Source of the DNA: Martensiomyces pterosporus | Taxonomy: Eukaryota > Kickxellomycota > Kickxellomycetes > Kickxellales > Kickxellaceae | DNA: 64,000 nucleotides | Assembly: GCA_025201845.1 (NCBI GenBank) | Contig: MU603932.1 | Span: forward strand, 127,006-191,005 | Reading direction: 5' to 3' | Shown: positions 61,230-64,000 of the stretch, in pieces | How positions within the stretch are numbered: position 1 is the stretch's first letter | Layout: each line of letters starts with the position of its first letter | The notes under the pieces: model-generated | The model's input: only the letters and a program-made list of their open reading frames with translations | What the model was told of the DNA's origin: nothing | The model's database searches: none | Program-made: the position numbers and the translations under genes

Positions 61230-62912
61230 CTACAGCTTGGATCCGTGCTGGCTCTTGTGCTTGGCACGCAGGTCGCGGCGGAGGATCTTGCCAGACACAT
61301 TGCGAGGAATGGCGTCGATGAGCTCGATGCCGCCGCGCAGCCTCTTGTGGTCGGCAACCCTCTCGCCAACCCACGCGATGATCTTGCTGCACAGCGCCTG
61401 AGCAGCCTTCTCGTCCACTGCAGCGGCTTGGTTCTTCAGGACGACGTATGCCATTGGAAGCTCGGTGCCACGCGCTGCATCCTCAGCACCAATTACTGCA
61501 GCGTCCTTTACTTCCGGATGGTCCATCAAGATGCCCTCGAGCTCGGCCGGTGGAACTTGCAGGCCTTTGTACTTGATCAGCTCCTTGATTCGGTCAGTGA
61601 TAAAGATGTGCCCCGTCTCGTTGATGTAGGCAATGTCGCCAGTGTGCAGGAACCCATCCGCATCGATTGTGCGCGCGGTCTCCTCGGGTCTGTTCAAGTA
61701 CCCCAGCATAATTGACGGCCCACGTATGCAGAACTCGCCCTCCTGGCCAACGCCAAGCTCCTTGCCGGTGCTGGGGTCGACAAACTTGGCCTCGGTTTCA
61801 GAGTAGAGGAACCCGACGGACCCGGGGATGAAATTGTAGCTGCCCATGGCGCATATCCCGCTGCACGTCTCCGACATTCCAAATCCGTTGATTGTCGTGA
61901 CTGGGAACAGCTTTGAAAGCCCTCTGTGCACGCCAGCGGGGAGCGGAGCAGCACCGCTGCCAAAGAGCTTGAGTGACGACAGGTCGTACTTGTGGATGTT
62001 CTCGTGCTTGATGATCTGGCCCAAGATGCTCGGCACGACAGAGGCTGCCTGGATGCGGTGGTCCTGGACGGCGTGAAGGAACGAGTCTATCGAGAACTTG
62101 CTCATCAGGTACTGCGTCTTTGCACCAGCAATCGAGTTTGCAATGAGGACAGTCAGGCCATAGATGTGGGCAAAGGGCAAGACTGCAATGGACTTGACTA
62201 TCTCGTTGGAATCATCAGCCCTCCCTTCCTTCTCGGAATAGAACTTGAACATTGCCGCGCTCTGGACCGTGTAGCTCACAAAATTCCTGTGGCTGAGCAT
62301 CACGCCCTTTGGCAAGCCAGTGGTTCCTGACGAGTACACAATCACCGCCATTGTCTCTGACGCCTCCTTCTTGTCTGTGATTAGGAGCGCAGCATATGGC
62401 TCATCAGACAGGATGCTTGCCAGGCTACGGAACCGGGCATCCGTGGCTGGCTTGTCGCTCATCACAATGATGTGGTCGCTTGGGATTTTGACCAGCCCCT
62501 CGTTGATGGCCTTGGCAACTACAGGGACTTGCTTCTCGCCAATAAACAGCGCGCTAGCGCAGCAATCCTTCAGCTGGTACTCGAGCTCCGAAGCCTGGAA
62601 GACACTGCTGACGGTGCAGCACACAGCGCCAGCAGAGATGATGCCCAGGAATGCGGCGGCGTAGTTGACGTGGTTGGATGCGAAGAGCGCAATGACGTCG
62701 CCCTTCTGAGTGCCAAGCGTGTTGACCAGACCAGATGCAATCTGGCGGTACAGCGAACCAAGCCCTCCATAGGTCAGCGACTTCTTGGTAGTGATGTCGT
62801 AGAACGCCAGGCCATCTGGCTTGGCGCCATTCAGCCGAGCTGCCTCCATGTAAAATGTCGGCATATCGCAGCCAGGCACATCTGTGTGCGGTGCAATGCT
62901 TTTAAAGATCAT
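61230..62912 (-). CDS. Peroxisomal acyl-CoA synthetase (4-coumarate-CoA ligase-like)
   Basis: A 560-residue intronless gene. It activates a carboxylic acid as an acyl-adenylate and then forms the CoA thioester. The nucleotide loop is VIVYSSGTTGLPKGVMLSH (194-208). Other motifs: INGFGMSETCSGICAMGS, GYLNRPEETARTIDADGFLH with TGDIAYINETGHIFITDR, the hinge IKELIKYKGLQVPPAELE, and the catalytic-Lys region RNVSGKILRRDLR. The protein ends SKL, a type 1 peroxisomal targeting signal. The family includes fungal peroxisomal medium-chain and aromatic acid ligases and luciferase relatives; the substrate cannot be told from sequence alone. A truncated relative is at 886-2205. Confidence 0.92.
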   Translation of the reverse strand: MIFKSIAPHTDVPGCDMPTFYMEAARLNGAKPDGLAFYDITTKKSLTYGGLGSLYRQIASGLVNTLGTQKGDVIALFASNHVNYAAAFLGIISAGAVCCTVSSVFQASELEYQLKDCCASALFIGEKQVPVVAKAINEGLVKIPSDHIIVMSDKPATDARFRSLASILSDEPYAALLITDKKEASETMAVIVYSSGTTGLPKGVMLSHRNFVSYTVQSAAMFKFYSEKEGRADDSNEIVKSIAVLPFAHIYGLTVLIANSIAGAKTQYLMSKFSIDSFLHAVQDHRIQAASVVPSILGQIIKHENIHKYDLSSLKLFGSGAAPLPAGVHRGLSKLFPVTTINGFGMSETCSGICAMGSYNFIPGSVGFLYSETEAKFVDPSTGKELGVGQEGEFCIRGPSIMLGYLNRPEETARTIDADGFLHTGDIAYINETGHIFITDRIKELIKYKGLQVPPAELEGILMDHPEVKDAAVIGAEDAARGTELPMAYVVLKNQAAAVDEKAAQALCSKIIAWVGERVADHKRLRGGIELIDAIPRNVSGKILRRDLRAKHKSQHGSKL

Positions 62913-63967
62913 GGCGTGTCAGGCAACAAGGGCGTGTTTGTAGCTGGTATAGTATCGGTAGGAGGAGAAAAGAAACTGGGGTTCTGTAGCGACGTAAAGC
63001 GAGGGGCAACCATGGCCAGTAATGCCCATATATATACAGGGCATGCACACAGCCAAGTGGCCCAGCCCAGTCGGGCCTGGCTTTGTGTTCTACGTGTTGT
63101 CTCTACTGCCGTACACCTCCTCGCTACAGCTACAGCCCTCTGCGGAGGTCTCGGGCGCTGTGTGTTCCCGTGCACTGTCCCCCTTTCCTGGCCTAAGCAA
63201 AGACCTTCAATGGCAGCGACTAGTCATGTGTGTAGGGGAAATCTGTGACTCCTTGTCCGCACTGCCACTGCCACTGTCACTGTATCGCCTTCCTCCTTCG
63301 TGCTTGGAGAGATGAGCGACGAGGATGAAGGGGGAGAAGCGGCTCTCTGTGCTCCATCAGTTGCCTTTACCTGCCGTTAAACACGGATTGGAGATGCGCC
63401 TGCTTTGCAAGAGATCTACAGTGGTGGTCATGTGCTGGGCGAGAGATGCAGCGAAGAGGCAAGCACGGCAGAAAGGGGCTTGTTTGGAACGGCATCGGAC
63501 ATCTCGCCTCCGCCATGCCTTCACGGCGACCTTGGTCCTGTGAGCGTCTGTCCACACGAATGTTTTTTTTTTGCACGCCATGCAGAATGAGTTATGCGCG
63601 TGTGTGCATTCTGGATCGCAATTCTGGGTCTGCCCACAGTAAGCAGCGATCCGCATATCTGTATTTCCACGCTAGAGCAGCAGTGCCATAAAGGCGGTTT
63701 GCCTAGCCAGGCCATCGCAGAAATATCAATAGGTTTTCTTAAACAAAGAGCAGCACAGTAAGTGGCAGTAGTCGCAATATCGAGGTCGCGTGCCGTGCTT
63801 TTCGGAATTCTCAAAACGACTACCAAGCATGTGGATCCGCACCAATATTTGCGAGGGTGTTTGTGCGTTATCTGGCTCGAGTACGCGATTTCTGAATTGC
63901 CAACGCGCAGTTACACGCCCGTCACTCCCGGCCAATGTTGGCGTAGTTGTATCCATACACCGATCCT
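62913..63967. other. Upstream region of the CoA ligase
   Basis: About 1 kb. A TATA-like core (63028-63036) sits in an inverted repeat about 115 bases before the ligase start. No gene can be supported between 63100 and 63950. Confidence 0.45.
63022..63044 (-). promoter_or_regulatory. TATA element in an inverted repeat, CoA ligase promoter
   Basis: ATGCCC (63022-63027) and GGGCAT (63039-63044) flank an 11-base spacer with ATATATATA. The site lies about 110-130 bases upstream of the start codon at 62912. Confidence 0.5.
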
Positions 63968-64000
63968 ATGGCGGCGATTGCACCCGTCATTGTAATCGGG
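63968..64000 (+). CDS. Possible first codons of a flavoprotein or NAD(P) enzyme
   Basis: The last 33 bases read ATG and ten codons for MAAIAPVIVIG. A short start followed by a hydrophobic strand and Gly is typical of the first strand of a Rossmann fold (VIVIGxGxxG). The minus strand is also open here and ends at a TGA near 63922, coding a hydrophobic tail, so the true strand is uncertain. Confidence 0.3.
   Translation, partial: MAAIAPVIVIG

Noticed and set aside
63750..64000. Minus-strand reading of the right edge as a gene's C-terminus (ending YNYANIGRE)
   Set aside because: Possible but short; the plus-strand start MAAIAPVIVIG looks more like a known protein beginning.
1..64000. Biosynthetic cluster, transposons, CRISPR-like arrays or viral insertions
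   Set aside because: No transposase, reverse transcriptase, terminal repeats, spaced repeat array or viral protein was seen; the genes are mostly housekeeping.

Overview
The window is 64 kb of eukaryotic nuclear DNA from a fungus. Genes are dense and on both strands. Introns are mostly 90 to 450 bases with GTAAGT-type donors and TAG acceptors, and coding DNA is GC-rich. The gene set (Spc97-type gamma-tubulin complex protein, Elp4, Sgf11, Flo8/LUFS-type regulator, Cdc7, Orc4, La, Rrp7) is fungal-compatible. Several members are more typical of early-diverging fungi than of yeasts or moulds: an EBP-type sterol isomerase, a Slo-type channel, an FYVE-SAP-RING ligase and an animal-like myosin regulatory light chain. 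My inference is a zygomycete-grade fungus, perhaps Kickxellomycotina; no rRNA or marker gene in the window tests this.

Layout. 0-5 kb: the 3' end of a GCP2 gene, a truncated AMP-binding pseudo-enzyme, then about 2.8 kb without a convincing gene. 5-12.7 kb: RRP7, RAD9, a secreted Gly/Met/Pro-rich protein, ORC4 and a myosin regulatory light chain. 12.9-21 kb: a VPS5-type sorting nexin, a six-exon SGF11, a 14-3-3 gene with a long first intron, and an EBP sterol isomerase. 21-37 kb: a Sec7-PH Arf GEF, an RNF34-like E3 ligase, a DH-PH Rho GEF, a carnitine-pathway-type dioxygenase and ELP4. 37.6-43.6 kb: a membrane-anchored USP deubiquitinase whose 3' end falls in a 335-base assembly gap, LSM5, a 2H phosphodiesterase and a cytochrome b561 protein. 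44-50.6 kb: a Slo/BK-like channel and CDC7. 51-64 kb: a PA-TM-RING E3 ligase, a Flo8-like LisH/LUFS regulator, the La protein, a peroxisomal (SKL-ending) acyl-CoA synthetase, and possibly the first codons of a flavoprotein at the right edge.

Nothing here forms an operon or an obvious cluster. Most genes are housekeeping, with themes of DNA replication and checkpoint (ORC4, CDC7, RAD9), chromatin and transcription (SGF11, ELP4, Flo8-like), small-GTPase control (Arf GEF, Rho GEF), ubiquitin (two E3s, one USP) and RNA metabolism (RRP7, LSM5, La).

The strongest unusual signals are: (1) the Slo-like channel, whose reconstructed pore has ALGQDGS where the K+ filter TVGYGDV should be, and which also lacks the acidic calcium bowl; (2) an exact 88-bp tandem duplication that copies the 5' splice site of LSM5; (3) an AMP-binding protein without its nucleotide loop and C-terminal domain; (4) frame-critical micro-exons of 14 and 19 nt in SGF11 and the RNF34-like gene; (5) an RG-rich insert inside the La motif. 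All exon structures were built by hand from splice signals, frame and protein similarity; none is checked against transcripts.
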